Shown: piece by piece, positions 54,501 to 58,680 of the stretch
How positions within the stretch are numbered: the stretch's first letter is position 1
Layout of the letters: every line of letters begins with the position of its first letter
Notes under the pieces: model-generated
Database searches by the model: none
What the model saw: only the letters and a program-made list of their open reading frames with translations
Told to the model about the DNA's origin: nothing
Made by a program: the position numbers and the translations under genes
Assembly: GCF_016086655.4 (NCBI RefSeq)
Contig: NC_052141.2
Location: 4,712,001 to 4,776,000 of the forward strand
Length of the DNA stretch: 64,000 nucleotides
Reading direction: 5' to 3'
From: Lepeophtheirus salmonis
Taxonomy: Eukaryota; Arthropoda; Copepoda; Siphonostomatoida; Caligidae

Positions 54501-56627
54501 CTTCTTTTTTCTTTTTCTTTTTTTTTAGTCCCCTCATGTGGGAATACAAATACCGCGTGATTGGTGGAACTGTTTAATGGCTGACAACACTTTTCTGCAT
54601 ATGCAGGGCACTAATATCACCAACAAAATCAATATGAATTTAAACAATAATAATGATTGAAAACATTACGAAATGTGTAAAATCCAAAATCATAAAAATG
54701 ATATCACAGAGTAATTTTGAATTTTTCGGCAAAAATTCGACTTCCTCTTAGTGTCTAAAATTTGAGATCCTATCAGGTTTTGACTGGATAGGGGGGGGGC
54801 GCCCTCGTGGTTATTCGTATACATCAAACCGTCCTTTTATACCGGAAGAACAAAATTAACTCTCAACTGGGAGTATTAACTCGTTAATACCGTTAATATA
54901 TATTGTCTGTTTCAACTCTTCTCTTGCTTGTTTTTTTATGTTCTTCTTCTCATGAAAGAATAGAGCAAAAAATGAGTTTACCTCAAGATTAATAGAAATA
55001 CAAGGTTATTTTATAAGGCTGTACCGACTGATCTTTGAATTCCACCACACTTTTAATAGTTACACCATAGACAATAAATATTACTAAGAGTAGCTGTATA
55101 TCGCCTTCCTTGACTATTACTGTTAGAGTAAAGTTGTTATTCTCTATTACGTCAAAAACTATGTGTCTTTCCTAGCAGTCAGTGCGATACATCAAATTGA
55201 AAATTCTATGATGGACTAACCTTGTATTTCTATTAACCTTGAGTTTGCCTATTCTTTTCCTTTTTGTAAACTTATCCCTCCCTTTTGTAAACCCATCACT
55301 CCTTTATGTTGCCCTCATGTAGGAATACAAATCCTGAGTGATTATTCCAGGTCTCTAGAAATCCATGTTCGGCCATATTTTATCTTCCCTACTAGATACA
55401 TGTTTATTAGCAGCTGAAATTTATATCAAAGTGTTGTCCAACCTGTATCCCGTATATACTTATTTCTCTGCAATGATTGTACCTCTCATGAAGGTATCAA
55501 AAAGTGCTCGGAATAATGTAAATATTAGCGGGAATAGCCTGTAAGTAACAAAGGGGCCTAAAATAATACCTATTATTAAAAAAGGATTTTGTTCTCTCTT
55601 TCTCTATTCTTTAATATATCTTATTATATTGCCCGTAGCAGCCCTCTTCTCTCTCCCTCCCTCCTCCCCCAAACATACACTATTATTATTGGTATTCGCC
55701 TTTCCAAAAGGGAGAATAGAAAGAAAGAAACGGAGAGAGAGAGAGAGAGCCTCAAATCACACCACAAATAATATTACTCGACTTTTGATGTGACAATTCT
55801 TTCAGATGGATGCCACAGAGGAGACTGTGATCCCGCTTGTAATGCTCCGCACTCAGAGTGTGGCCCTGGATTAATTTGTCGTTGTTACCCAGGATATCGA
55901 CCTCAGTACCTGCCTCCACCCATCCTCTCATCAAGACCTCCAAAACTTATCGCTTGTATTAAAATGGAGGGCAATTCGTCAGGGATCTCCTACTCATCCT
56001 CGTCTTCTTCTAGTCAAATCCTCGCTTCTGACGTCATGATGAAATCCGAGTCTTCATCCCTTCCTGATGGTCAAAATGAAATCATTGACTTCAAATACTT
56101 TCCTGATGATAGTCAATTAAACTATTGGATGTTTGCTATGATTGCTATTGGATGTGTTTTCATTGCTTTTGTTGGTGTTTCTATTTATATCATGTGGTGA
56201 GTATCATTGATTTATTAAGATATATGGGGTACACTGTATAAGCTTGCCCGCATGTCATACTTTCTAGAGATTAGACAGTGGAAATTTGAAAATTCAATTA
56301 TCACAAGCTTTTCATAATAAAGAAATAAGTTTGCTACAATTTTGCTGAATTTGCTCCCATTTGGATTAGGAGGAGAGAGATCTTGACTTTTTGAGATATT
56401 TGGTCAATTTGCACTTTGAAGGAAAGTAGATTAAAAGATTGAGTTCCAACTGACTGCTTTTGCGGTCTCCAATTTCGAGATAAAAAGAGAAAGTATGACG
56501 TTTGCCCAAACTTCTACAGCGTACCCGATCAAAATATAACATATTAAAAAGTAACACGTCATATAATACAATTTATCATTACAGCAAATCCTCAAATCGT
56601 CAAAGTAGGCCGCGAGTAACCAAATAA
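3768..56627 (+). CDS. THSD7A: THSD7-like TSP1-repeat membrane protein, 3' part of gene (7 exons)
   Basis: Seven exons total 1851 nt and encode 616 residues plus TAA; all six junctions are GT-AG and keep frame (phases 0,0,0,1,1,2). In order the product has the end of a TSP1 repeat (1-26), six TSP1 repeats (about 27-93, 96-164, 165-231, 232-286, 287-388, 390-448), a cysteine-rich EGF-like segment (463-503), a serine-rich stalk (530-560), one membrane helix (579-602) and a short basic tail (603-616). That order, with alternating W-x-x-W and W-rich repeats and a CNxPHSxC-type cluster just before the helix, is the known C-terminal layout of vertebrate THSD7A/7B, extracellular-matrix-facing type I proteins linked to cell migration and the cytoskeleton. 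The N-terminus is outside the window. THSD7A versus 7B cannot be decided, and an arthropod gene is likely co-orthologous to both. Confidence 0.93.
4102..5442. mobile_element. Tc1/mariner-sized element with TIRs, decayed (family H)
   Basis: The left end reads ccgggtgcgta after TATA; the right end is its complement, tacgcacccgg, before TAT. The 1341-bp length and TA flanks match a second copy at 15267-16622. The interior contains a piece of repeat family B (4181-4300) and no recognisable transposase frame, so this copy is heavily decayed or was built from mixed sequence. The assignment rests on the ends and length only. Confidence 0.55.
5819..6507. mobile_element. unclassified element with inverted subterminal repeats
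   Basis: The left part (5828-5890) carries short units like 'ggaaaattgcc' and 'gaaaattttc'; the right part (6410-6490) carries the same units in inverted orientation (ttttccccatggtaatttt). In the middle, a block around 'aaggggcttaaatgctttgtgaag' followed by 'tttttaacctg' occurs about three times (from 6093, 6201 and 6291). The insert is flanked by a 41-bp direct repeat (5778-5818 and 6508-6550, about 80% identical). No coding frame was recognised. Subterminal repeat arrays are common in some DNA transposons, but I cannot assign a superfamily. Confidence 0.45.
6877..7590 (-). mobile_element. deletion derivative of a Tc1/mariner element
   Basis: Near-perfect TIRs of about 30 bp: ccggtagttgcataaatac at the left and its complement gtatttatgcaactactgg at the right, with TA on both sides. 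Length is 714 bp against about 1.3 kb for a full element. It carries both ends of a transposase gene on the minus strand but lacks the middle. Confidence 0.85.
7042..7439 (-). pseudogene. Tc1/mariner transposase remnant (HTH joined to C-terminus)
   Basis: Minus-strand reading from ATG at 7439 gives a helix-turn-helix start (MNDEAKRHMVATLLRPGRSV), hits an in-frame stop after about 35 codons, then after a frame change the C-terminal part with SPDLNPLDY at 7042-7275. The catalytic core with the first two aspartates is missing, which explains the short element. The NPLDY form of the third acidic motif is typical of the DD37D branch. The protein cannot be active. Confidence 0.8.
7709..8056 (+). 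CDS. THSD7A: THSD7-like exon b: TSP1 repeat A and first half of repeat B
   Basis: Acceptor acttccag, donor gtaaga, phase 0 at both ends, 116 codons (residues 17-132). It closes the previous TSP1 repeat (C22, C26), contains a whole repeat (W31, W36, C39, C47, C58, C77, C89, C93), and opens another with the C-mannosylation-type motif WSGW (W102, W105). The first half of repeat B ends in a low-complexity loop (SSSSNGASNNS) followed by the basic run RRKRKPK; RRKR at 123-126 fits a furin-type site, and N120 is an N-glycosylation sequon. A second frame across the same bases is open but gives no domain. Confidence 0.95.
8057..11675 (+). other. intron between exons b and c
   Basis: 3619 nt. 8057-9160 is AT-rich with only a solo TIR-like end near 8490 (tacagggtgctacagg). 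9166-9210 matches repeat family A. A T run lies at 9482-9513. 9770-10115 is less AT-rich and open in two minus frames but I recognise no protein in it. 10445-11530 holds three copies of repeat family B in a row. Confidence 0.7.
10445..11530 (+). repeat. three direct copies of repeat family B
   Basis: Copies begin near 10448, 10905 and 11267 (gagagaacat / agagaaaacat / gagagaacct) and each includes a degenerate 'aagtccttgttggactc' word (10529, 10983, 11329) followed by 'ttggggatcaacattgaggtaat' type sequence. Spacing is 454 and 346 bp. The cluster ends about 150 bp before exon c. Confidence 0.7.
11676..12176 (+). CDS. THSD7A: THSD7-like exon c: end of TSP1 B, repeats C and D, start of E
   Basis: Acceptor cattccag, donor gtaaga, phase 0/0, 167 codons (residues 133-299). 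It begins SCGRQKRTRTI, the CG-x-x-x-RTR part of repeat B, and completes it at C164. Repeat C has W170, W175, C178, C186, C197, C211, C224 and C228; repeat D has WSTW (W237, W240), C245, C247, an RSRTR strand and C271, C281, C286, with a sequon at N253. The exon stops just after W289, W294 and C296 of repeat E, so the following 36.9-kb intron falls inside one domain. Reading frames on the opposite strand here are shadows. Confidence 0.95.
12640..13310 (+). mobile_element. family H Tc1/mariner fragment, split by a miniature element
   Basis: Sequence on both sides of the insertion at 12877-13148 matches the copy at 15267-16622: 'actcacat...gatcagaaagttgactaaggc' before it and 'aagcaggcaggctatttagcgcgtc' after it, which align with 16087-16160. 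Translation after the insert (KPGSGARPKLNPDYIKEA) looks like the linker after a transposase HTH. The ends are not clearly preserved. Confidence 0.55.
12877..13148. mobile_element. hAT-like MITE copy 1
   Basis: TIRs caaggttagtagaaatacaa and ...tatttttattaaccttg; flanked by a perfect 8-bp duplication ACTAAGGC (12869-12876 and 13149-13156). 272 bp, no coding capacity. 8-bp target duplications point to the hAT superfamily. The unoccupied paralogous site is at 16114-16121. Confidence 0.85.
15267..16622 (+). mobile_element. family H Tc1/mariner element, decayed
   Basis: Left end ctgggtgcgtacttg after TATA, right end cacacccgg before TA; 1356 bp. The + strand carries transposase traces: DVAPAQPAKVTQSFLE (second catalytic aspartate region) near 16195-16245 and INTCQPLPGRMEVIIKV near 16420-16475, with stops and frame changes between. 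15390-15900 also contains a minus-strand segment reading VMQDGTPIHT, so a second transposon fragment seems to be nested inside. Confidence 0.65.
17025..17215. repeat. repeat family A, single partial unit
   Basis: Contains 'gcccatattgggctaacataag', 'aaatcaaataaagg' and 'gactcaaatatgtgtatgaaat', in the same order as in the array at 44890-46180. Confidence 0.65.
18540..19130 (-). pseudogene. Tc1/mariner transposase remnant
   Basis: Minus-strand translation gives FPLDYAIWGVVEKRA (18560-18748), the third acidic motif region, preceded by further transposase-like coding with frame breaks up to about 19120. The protein is broken in all frames. Ends of the element were not identified. Confidence 0.65.
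19330..19620 (-). pseudogene. Tc1/mariner transposase C-terminal fragment
   Basis: A minus-strand frame of 94 codons contains WSFVESKTCNVPHCHVDSL and YVINVFKAFRSKLEGI, the usual extreme C-terminus of Tc1/mariner transposases from this genome type (compare 16420-16475 and 7042-7130 here). Only the last third is present. Confidence 0.7.
20650..21720. repeat. repeat family A, three short units in tandem
   Basis: The word 'aataagcctataattgactc' and variants recur at about 20959, 21191 and 21399, i.e. 232 and 208 bp apart. Before the first and after the last unit stands the 'tgtggattacatttgtact' part that the longer units have internally. This makes a shorter variant (about 210-230 bp) of the 360-385 bp unit at 44.9-46.2 kb. 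Confidence 0.75.
22030..22150. repeat. family D fragment (GGACC-rich TIR repeat)
   Basis: Contains 'cggtctgaggtcccgttc' and ends 'gagtctcaacaccagtaag', similar to the termini of the element at 42781-43207 and to 46400-46500. Confidence 0.45.
22200..22511. mobile_element. hAT-like MITE copy 2
   Basis: Same orientation as copy 1 and 312 bp long because the internal 'gatgtatcgtagcgactg' unit is present twice. Flanks AGTTTAAC and AGTGTGAC (6 of 8 identical) fit a mutated 8-bp duplication. Confidence 0.75.
22736..23075 (-). repeat. repeat family B, full-looking copy
   Basis: Minus-strand orientation; contains 'ttttgggcatgttaaaat', 'aatcaacatggtaacccc', 'gagtccaacaaggactt', 'gagcacacacgaatg' and 'gaatgtagaaggaaagg' in the order expected for the complement of the + copies. 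It is the least disrupted copy I saw. Confidence 0.75.
24520..24910 (+). repeat. repeat family B copy
   Basis: Contains 'taagtccttgttggactcgg', 'gatcgacattggagtaat' and ends 'ttgattttcggtttctttt...tatgcccaaaata'. A shorter piece of the same family is at 23735-23790. A 28-nt T run precedes it (24481-24508). Confidence 0.75.
26220..26430. repeat. family F end and a short direct repeat
   Basis: 'ggaaagagaaagtatgac' at 26224 matches the TIR of the family F elements at 37198 and 56226. A 25-nt word 'ctcaacactcctagc[a/g]gacaaaa' occurs at 26267 and 26405, 138 bp apart. Confidence 0.5.
26650..27243 (-). pseudogene. Tc1/mariner transposase pseudogene
   Basis: Minus strand from ATG at 27243 reads MEQRRAAIFELSTK, then an in-frame stop, HTH-like sequence, frame changes, and the C-terminal part down to 26650 (YFRKFCTWLEEIINEEG). 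The first two catalytic motifs are largely missing, so it is a deletion derivative. TIRs were not resolved. Confidence 0.65.
28726..29099 (+). mobile_element. miniature Tc1/mariner derivative with TIRs and HTH frame
   Basis: TIRs cagggtgtccacgataaatt and aattatcgtggacaccctg with TA on each side; 374 bp. Only the transposase N-terminus is kept between the ends. The ends are well matched and the open frame intact, which suggests a younger element than most in the window. Confidence 0.9.
28877..29152 (+). CDS. truncated transposase ORF: helix-turn-helix domain only
   Basis: 91 codons. The first 43 residues (MEQARRDAILELARAGHKLS ... KTTVYRVFNAWEVEGN) are the DNA-binding HTH of a Tc1/mariner transposase; then coding passes into the internal junction and the right TIR, and the stop lies just outside the element. 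No catalytic residue is present. A protein made from it could at most bind TIRs; expression is not shown. It may simply be an untranslated remnant. Confidence 0.5.
   Translation: MEQARRDAILELARAGHKLSAIYKLLNYPKTTVYRVFNAWEVEGNIFILTNTLQIPFSSSRLNFKIVPNYRGHPVKEEFLFMFSVNLFKNV
30019..30440 (+). mobile_element. family G Tc1/mariner, 5' portion
   Basis: Starts ta|ccgggtgctccattgaa, continues 'atctgaacacttactaattc' and, from 30190, transposase N-terminal traces (AVWGLQTAVNVGEEEG-like, with frame breaks) and 'gaaagaaaacagctcagacc', all shared with the copy at 61088-61939. The 3' half is absent. Confidence 0.7.
31130..31340 (-). repeat. repeat family B copy
   Basis: Contains 'gaattactccgatgtaattc', 'ctccaagtccgatgatgac' and 'aaccctgacaatttgaaga', complements of family B blocks. 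Confidence 0.6.
31560..31815 (+). pseudogene. mariner transposase central fragment
   Basis: The + strand reads GKTIRSAHYSSLLYHFRAEL ... FAHKKSFSI followed after a frame change by a His-Asp-Asn-like region (ccatcacgacaatgtac), the second catalytic motif of Mos1-type mariners. Bounded on the right by an inverted fragment of a similar gene. Confidence 0.65.
31815..32040 (-). pseudogene. mariner transposase N-terminal fragment, opposite orientation
   Basis: The minus strand reads AERSGRPVEVSTTEIIDKIH then MAMDDRRVKGREL, the linker and second HTH of a Mos1-type mariner. It abuts the + strand fragment on its left tail to tail in a way a normal element cannot be arranged, so an inversion or two insertions are needed. 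Confidence 0.65.
32200..32350 (-). repeat. repeat family B partial copy
   Basis: Contains 'cagagtccaatagggactta' and 'gcgttactttgcat...tgttctctc', the complement of the 'aagtccttgttggactc' block and neighbours. Confidence 0.6.
32745..33060 (-). repeat. repeat family B copy
   Basis: Contains 'aaatcaacatggtaatctta', 'caagtccaacaaggacttgc' and the terminal 'gttatctcttcaagaataaa' block in family order. Confidence 0.7.
33711..33860 (+). mobile_element. family G Tc1/mariner, 5' end only
   Basis: Begins ta|ctgggtagtccattgaa and continues 'atctggacacttactaattc' and 'gagctctttaccttatgtac', matching 30019 and 61088. It ends in a C-rich run at about 33880; no transposase sequence follows. Confidence 0.65.
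36530..37145. repeat. repeat family A, two units
   Basis: First unit to 36840 ('gagtaataagccgataattg' at about 36780), second to 37140 ('gaataataagaccgac' near 37127), about 345 bp apart. Cut on the right by the family F element. Confidence 0.7.
37198..37632. mobile_element. family F TIR element, copy 1
   Basis: Left end gggtactttgtgtaagtttg...cgacatactttc...ttatctcgaaattgg; the right end is the complement over about 60 bp (ccaatttcaagatagaaaga gaaagtatgacg). 435 bp, no coding capacity. It shares inner blocks ('gactttttaagatatt', 'caattagcactttgg') with the copy in the last intron. Confidence 0.75.
37866..38388 (+). pseudogene. Tc1/mariner transposase 3' half
   Basis: The + strand reads VMISSEGNIMPLHIFPQDL, then HTDSAPCHT (second catalytic aspartate) directly followed by a stop, then PPNSPKLNKID in place of the usual PDLNPLD. 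A TIR-like end ttaccctg|ta closes it at 38388. A GT run lies near 38205. The first catalytic motif and HTH are missing. Confidence 0.7.
39632..39840. repeat. family D fragment
   Basis: Starts tgttgtgtcgatcctaattt and is rich in 'cagtcct', 'ggttcggtcctt' and 'aagaccggtcc' words, matching one end of 42781-43207. No second TIR was seen. Confidence 0.5.
41666..41973. mobile_element. hAT-like MITE copy 3 (inverted)
   Basis: Opposite orientation to copies 1 and 2: the 'cacgactgatgtttgacttc' block is at its left. TIRs caaggttaatagaaaga and tctattaagcttg. Flanks GGCTATAC and GACTAGAC agree at 6 of 8. It lies beside a family D fragment (41590-41660). Confidence 0.75.
42781..43207. mobile_element. family D TIR element
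   Basis: Left end ta-atgttgtgtcggtagtta and right end ggaccgatacaacacta are inverted copies; both ends carry 'ggaccggtcc'-type palindromic words. 427 bp, non-coding. Fragments of the same family occur at 22030, 39632, 41590 and 46400. Confidence 0.65.
43720..44885 (-). mobile_element. DD37D mariner inserted in the tandem array
   Basis: The right end reads ...ttgcaccctg|ta, a proper TIR end with TA. The left TIR is not visible, so this end is eroded or deleted. Array sequence stops at about 43715 and resumes at 44888 within one unit, which fixes the insertion. Confidence 0.75.
43736..44720 (-). pseudogene. DD37D mariner transposase, frameshifted
   Basis: Read on the minus strand from ATG at 44720. 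HTH parts (FDIASIMKIPVRTVSSLRKQ and SMRAMARDLGVSEWTVRACV), then catalytic motifs FFSDEKNF, WMQDSAPAH and SSPDLNPLDYFVW. By my count 37 residues lie between the second aspartate and the aspartate of NPLDY. The motifs sit in three different open segments (44251-44457, 43890-44330, 43736-44131), so at least two frameshifts and an in-frame stop near 44476 break it. It is the most complete transposase in the window. Confidence 0.85.
46400..46510. repeat. family D fragment
   Basis: 'tagtgttgagacttagac' and 'ggttcggtcctaagtaattt' match family D ends. A CATA microsatellite lies just before it (46350-46368). Confidence 0.45.
46900..47700. repeat. 'gaccgaattttaaa' dispersed repeat, two copies
   Basis: 'cttgtgcaaatattattttt' / 'ttgtgcaaatatgattattg' (46919, 47452), 'tcacaattttaaaac' / 'tcataattttaaaac' and 'gaggtcatcaataatt' / 'gacgtcatgaacaatt' pair up about 530 bp apart. 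The complement is seen at 2585-2950 and 50345-50475. Confidence 0.6.
49038..49377 (+). CDS. THSD7A: THSD7-like exon d: rest of TSP1 E and first half of F
   Basis: Acceptor ttttcag and donor gtaagt; phase 0 in, phase 1 out; 340 nt (residues 300-412 plus one base). The first residues GASCGVGVARRNVSC supply the CG-x-G and second-cysteine part of repeat E that exon c leaves open, which shows the two exons are consecutive despite 36.9 kb between them. A sequon lies at N311. Between C314 and C384 the repeat carries a long, charged, serine-rich insertion that is much longer than the usual TSP1 loop. Repeat F starts at C392 with WSPW (W397, W400), C403 and C407. Confidence 0.93.
50230..50760. repeat. 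'gaccgaattttaaa' family copy
   Basis: Contains 'tgatgacatcagttttattt', 'aataacgtcatatgaaat', 'acaactcataaatc' and closes with 'ttggtctacggcctgagatt', the same order as 2585-2760. Confidence 0.6.
51224..51400 (+). mobile_element. mariner 5' fragment
   Basis: TIR-like start ta|cgagagtggtctgagaag ttccc and, after a short leader, the open start MTKIEYLDIIKSF, which resembles the first residues of Mos1-type mariner transposases. The coding sequence breaks off after about 15 codons. Confidence 0.7.
52390..52710 (-). repeat. repeat family B copy
   Basis: 'ttttgggcatgttaaac', 'ggaaccctgacaattt', 'ggagggggagaaggaaat', 'gagcacacacgaacatg' and 'agggaagctcactactcagg' in minus-strand family order. Confidence 0.75.
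53616..53795 (+). CDS. THSD7A: THSD7-like exon e: second half of TSP1 F
   Basis: Acceptor tctacttcag follows a long pyrimidine tract; the donor is gtaaga. Phase 1 at both ends, 180 nt, residues 413-472. It reads GSRTRTRRI, then conserved C433, C443 and C448, closing repeat F. The junction codon with exon d is T+TG (Leu). Repeat F lacks the CG dipeptide normally found before the RTR strand (C407 is followed by IGVSTLGS), so it is a divergent repeat. The end of the exon (W453 to C463) leads into the membrane-proximal cysteine-rich part. Confidence 0.93.
53796..55805 (+). other. intron between exons e and f with locally duplicated sequence
   Basis: 2010 nt. A segment containing 'aaaaaatgaggttgac...tcttttcc' followed by 'cctcatgtaggaatacaaat' occurs three times (about 54080-54210, 54440-54560, 54960-55345). 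The third copy is split by a hAT-like miniature element (54983-55241). 55730-55750 is a short GA run. No coding signal apart from exon f was seen. Confidence 0.7.
54983..55241. mobile_element. hAT-like MITE copy 4 (inverted)
   Basis: TIRs caagattaatagaaatacaa and tgtatttctattaaccttg, the best preserved ends of the four. Flanks AGTTTACC (54975-54982) and AGTTTGCC (55242-55249) agree at 7 of 8, with one extra T before the left end. The duplicated host sequence at 54463-54470 and 54111-54118 (AGGTTGAC) shows the site without insertion. Confidence 0.85.
55806..56196 (+). CDS. THSD7A: THSD7-like exon f: EGF-like cluster, Ser-rich stalk, transmembrane helix
   Basis: Acceptor ttctttcag, donor gtgagt; phase 1 in, phase 2 out; residues 473-602. 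Cysteines C475, C480, C484, C491, C497 and C499 form an EGF-like cluster (CNAPHSEC ... CRCYPGY) that is diagnostic of the THSD7 membrane-proximal region. Then follow a proline-rich piece, a serine run at 534-542 (sequon N529), an acidic stalk, and a 24-residue hydrophobic helix (579-602, DNA 56123-56196) beginning YWMFAMIAIG. If the donor is not used, the frame reads Trp then stops at TGA (56198-56200). Confidence 0.94.
56197..56584 (+). other. last intron (388 nt)
   Basis: Donor gtgagt, acceptor cattacag. About 300 of 388 nt are the family F element; without it the intron would be near 88 nt. The unspliced reading adds one Trp and stops at TGA. Confidence 0.8.
56226..56526. mobile_element. 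family F TIR element, copy 2
   Basis: Left end ggggtacactgtataagctt gcccgcatgtcatactttct; the right end is its complement (agaaagtatgacgtttgccc aaacttctacagcgtaccc). 301 bp, non-coding, lying entirely inside the last intron of the THSD7-like gene. Confidence 0.75.
56585..56627 (+). CDS. THSD7A: THSD7-like last exon: cytoplasmic tail and stop
   Basis: Acceptor tatcattacag. Phase 2 entry makes the junction codon TGC (Cys), then KSSNRQSRPRVTK and TAA at 56625-56627. A short, lysine/arginine-rich tail directly after the helix, with the Cys at the membrane boundary, fits the type I topology and resembles the Cys-Lys-rich start of the vertebrate THSD7 tail, although it is shorter. An AATAAA at 56623-56628 overlaps the stop codon; I see no better polyadenylation signal nearby, so the 3' UTR end is not fixed. 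Confidence 0.8.
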
Positions 56628-57158
56628 AACTTTTATATAATTATAGTTACATATAGCAGAAAAAGTTAATTTTTTTCTACATACACATGTTTTGGTTATC
56701 TCCATAACAACAGGTGCATTTGAATCCTTCAGTCTCTGAATAGAGAATACCTAAATCGTATTCAGTTACCTACGTACTATAGTTTAACGACAGACATTCC
56801 TAATGATGTTATAAACAGTTCAATTAATAATAATTATTATAATATTAATAAGTTCCCAGTCTGTTGTAATTTCTTAATTATATACATTTACATATATTTT
56901 TTGTTTGTTTTATATAAACATTTATTAATTATAATTATTACTCTCAATTAATTATCCAGAAGTATTATACCAAAATAATTACATATGTTATGTTGAAATA
57001 ATAAGAAAATGTTGATATTAACTCCTTGAGTTACATGATTAGTTATTGTCGCAATTATTCAAAGTCTCATCCAAAAAATTATTGCTATTGGCAAATACAT
57101 TTAGAGATATGAATATTGTTTAAATTGCAGTGAGCTTCATTTATTTTAAAAAAGTATA
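56628..57158. other. 3' flank of the THSD7-like gene
   Basis: AT-rich sequence after the stop codon; presumably contains the 3' UTR. Apart from the AATAAA overlapping the stop codon I see no canonical signal. Nothing else was recognised. Confidence 0.5.
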
Positions 57159-58027
57159 CGAGGTGTGTTCAAAAAGTAATTTTTAAATTTTGCAGGCAAA
57201 GTACATTTGGTATTCTCCATTTTTTTTTATGTTTGTACAGTTGCCACAAGCATATATTTACTGTTTTAGCTTTATCATATGTTTAGTTTGTTTGTGAGAG
57301 GCGGAAGGGTTAGAAGTATTTTGTGTGTTTGGCGATTTTTTGTTATTGAAAAAGATGGATTAAAGAAATTACTTCAAATTTTTCTCAAAAATGAAATTGA
57401 TTGCTCCAAAACACTTGAAATGTTGAAAAAACTGTTCTTTGCAAAAAAAAAAAAAATATCTACAGGTGATAAAATCTCTTCCAAGATGGCTGGGAATATA
57501 CAATGACAAGCCTGGCTCCTGACGCCCATGCACATAAACAAGAGATGAAAACGTTAAAGCAGTGAGGAAAATTATTATCATAGAAGTCGTTGAGGATATT
57601 GACATATCTGTTAGCTCGCCCTATTAATTTTTTCAAACGTTTTGAGCATGAAAAGAGTGTCAGCGAAGTTTGTTCCGAAACAGTTTAATTTTGATCTTTC
57701 CTTGTGATATATTTTTTGTCCAAAAACAACACCACACTCATGCTTCAGCCACCATATTCGCCGGATTTAGTCACATGTGACTTTTTCTTGTGTCCGAAAC
57801 TAAAGAGTCTATGAAAAGACGGAGATTTGCAACGATTAAGGAGATAAATATTGCATCGCTGGAAGCGCTCAAAGCTATATCGAAAAGAGCTTATGAGAAG
57901 TGCTTAGAGGATTGAATATCTTTGGACCAAGTGTATTGTATAGGAAGGGGATTACATTAAAAGGGAGAACATAAATATTTATTTTTTCCAAAAAAGACAA
58001 AGGCACCTTACTTATTGAATACTTGTA
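57159..58027 (+). mobile_element. mariner element, decayed
   Basis: Left TIR cgaggtgtgttcaaaaagta after TATA; right end ttacttattgaatacttg|ta is a worn complement. + strand transposase traces: a start-like region with NEIDCSKTLEMLKK (about 57395), and near 57740-57810 PPYSPDLVTCDFFLCPKLK, the third catalytic motif of Mos1-type mariners (CDFFL). Stops and frame changes throughout; about 870 bp against 1.3 kb for a full copy. Confidence 0.8.
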
Positions 58028-58090
58028 TATTTGTAATAATTGATATCAACGCTCTCACTAAATATTTTTCTCTATTTTGAATATCCTAAC

Positions 58091-58165
58091 ACAGGGGTCA
58101 GTAACCTATAGCACGTGTGCCACATCTGACACGCAGAGACATATTCACTGGCACGCACAAATTAG
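58091..58165 (+). mobile_element. hAT transposon end fragment
   Basis: 'caggggtcagtaacctatag' followed by 'cacgtgtgccac' and 'tggcacgcac' matches the well-known 5' end of hAT elements (CAGGGGTCGGCAACC type) that are spread through many animal genomes. The other end was not found. Confidence 0.65.
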
Positions 58166-58536
58166 AGGATATTCCCGTAGTTTGTGTGTGTTTTTACCAC
58201 AATTGTTGATAATGGCAAACTCATTGATTAAATATGTTGAATTTGGCCCTCCATGTCTCAAAGGTTCCCTTTCCCTGTTCTAAGGTATCAGCAAGCAAGG
58301 AATAAAAAAGTTGGAGGTGTAGAAAACAGTCCTAGAAAGCTTTTTCTACTTGGTCAGGTGGGAGAATGGTTTCTTTTATTGCGGAAGCCACAAGTGCCCT
58401 TTCACCCCTCAAAAGGCTCTTTCCATTCACTTTTTGATAGCTCTCTGGACAGTCTAGTGTGAAAACCAGAGATTTCTTGCATGAGGACTCATGGGATTGT
58501 CATGGGCTGTTTTCTTTAACTCCTCCTATAATGTCT

Positions 58537-58680
58537 TGGTAGTTAAGGAAGATGTACGCATCCGTGTTGATAGATAGACAAGTATATTCTGCATTTAAGA
58601 AAAGGAAATATGAAATACAGGTGACAATAATTATACATATGTATATACAGTTTGACAATAATAATAGCTAAGATATCACA
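58537..58680 (-). repeat. candidate Gypsy 3' LTR and polypurine tract
   Basis: On the minus strand a purine tract agacgggaggaa (58681-58692) is followed by tgtgatatcttagc, a TG start typical of LTRs, ending ...ttaactacca after 144 bp, where family G sequence soon takes over. No matching 5' LTR was found on the other side, so the LTR is inferred from its position and start only. Confidence 0.5.
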
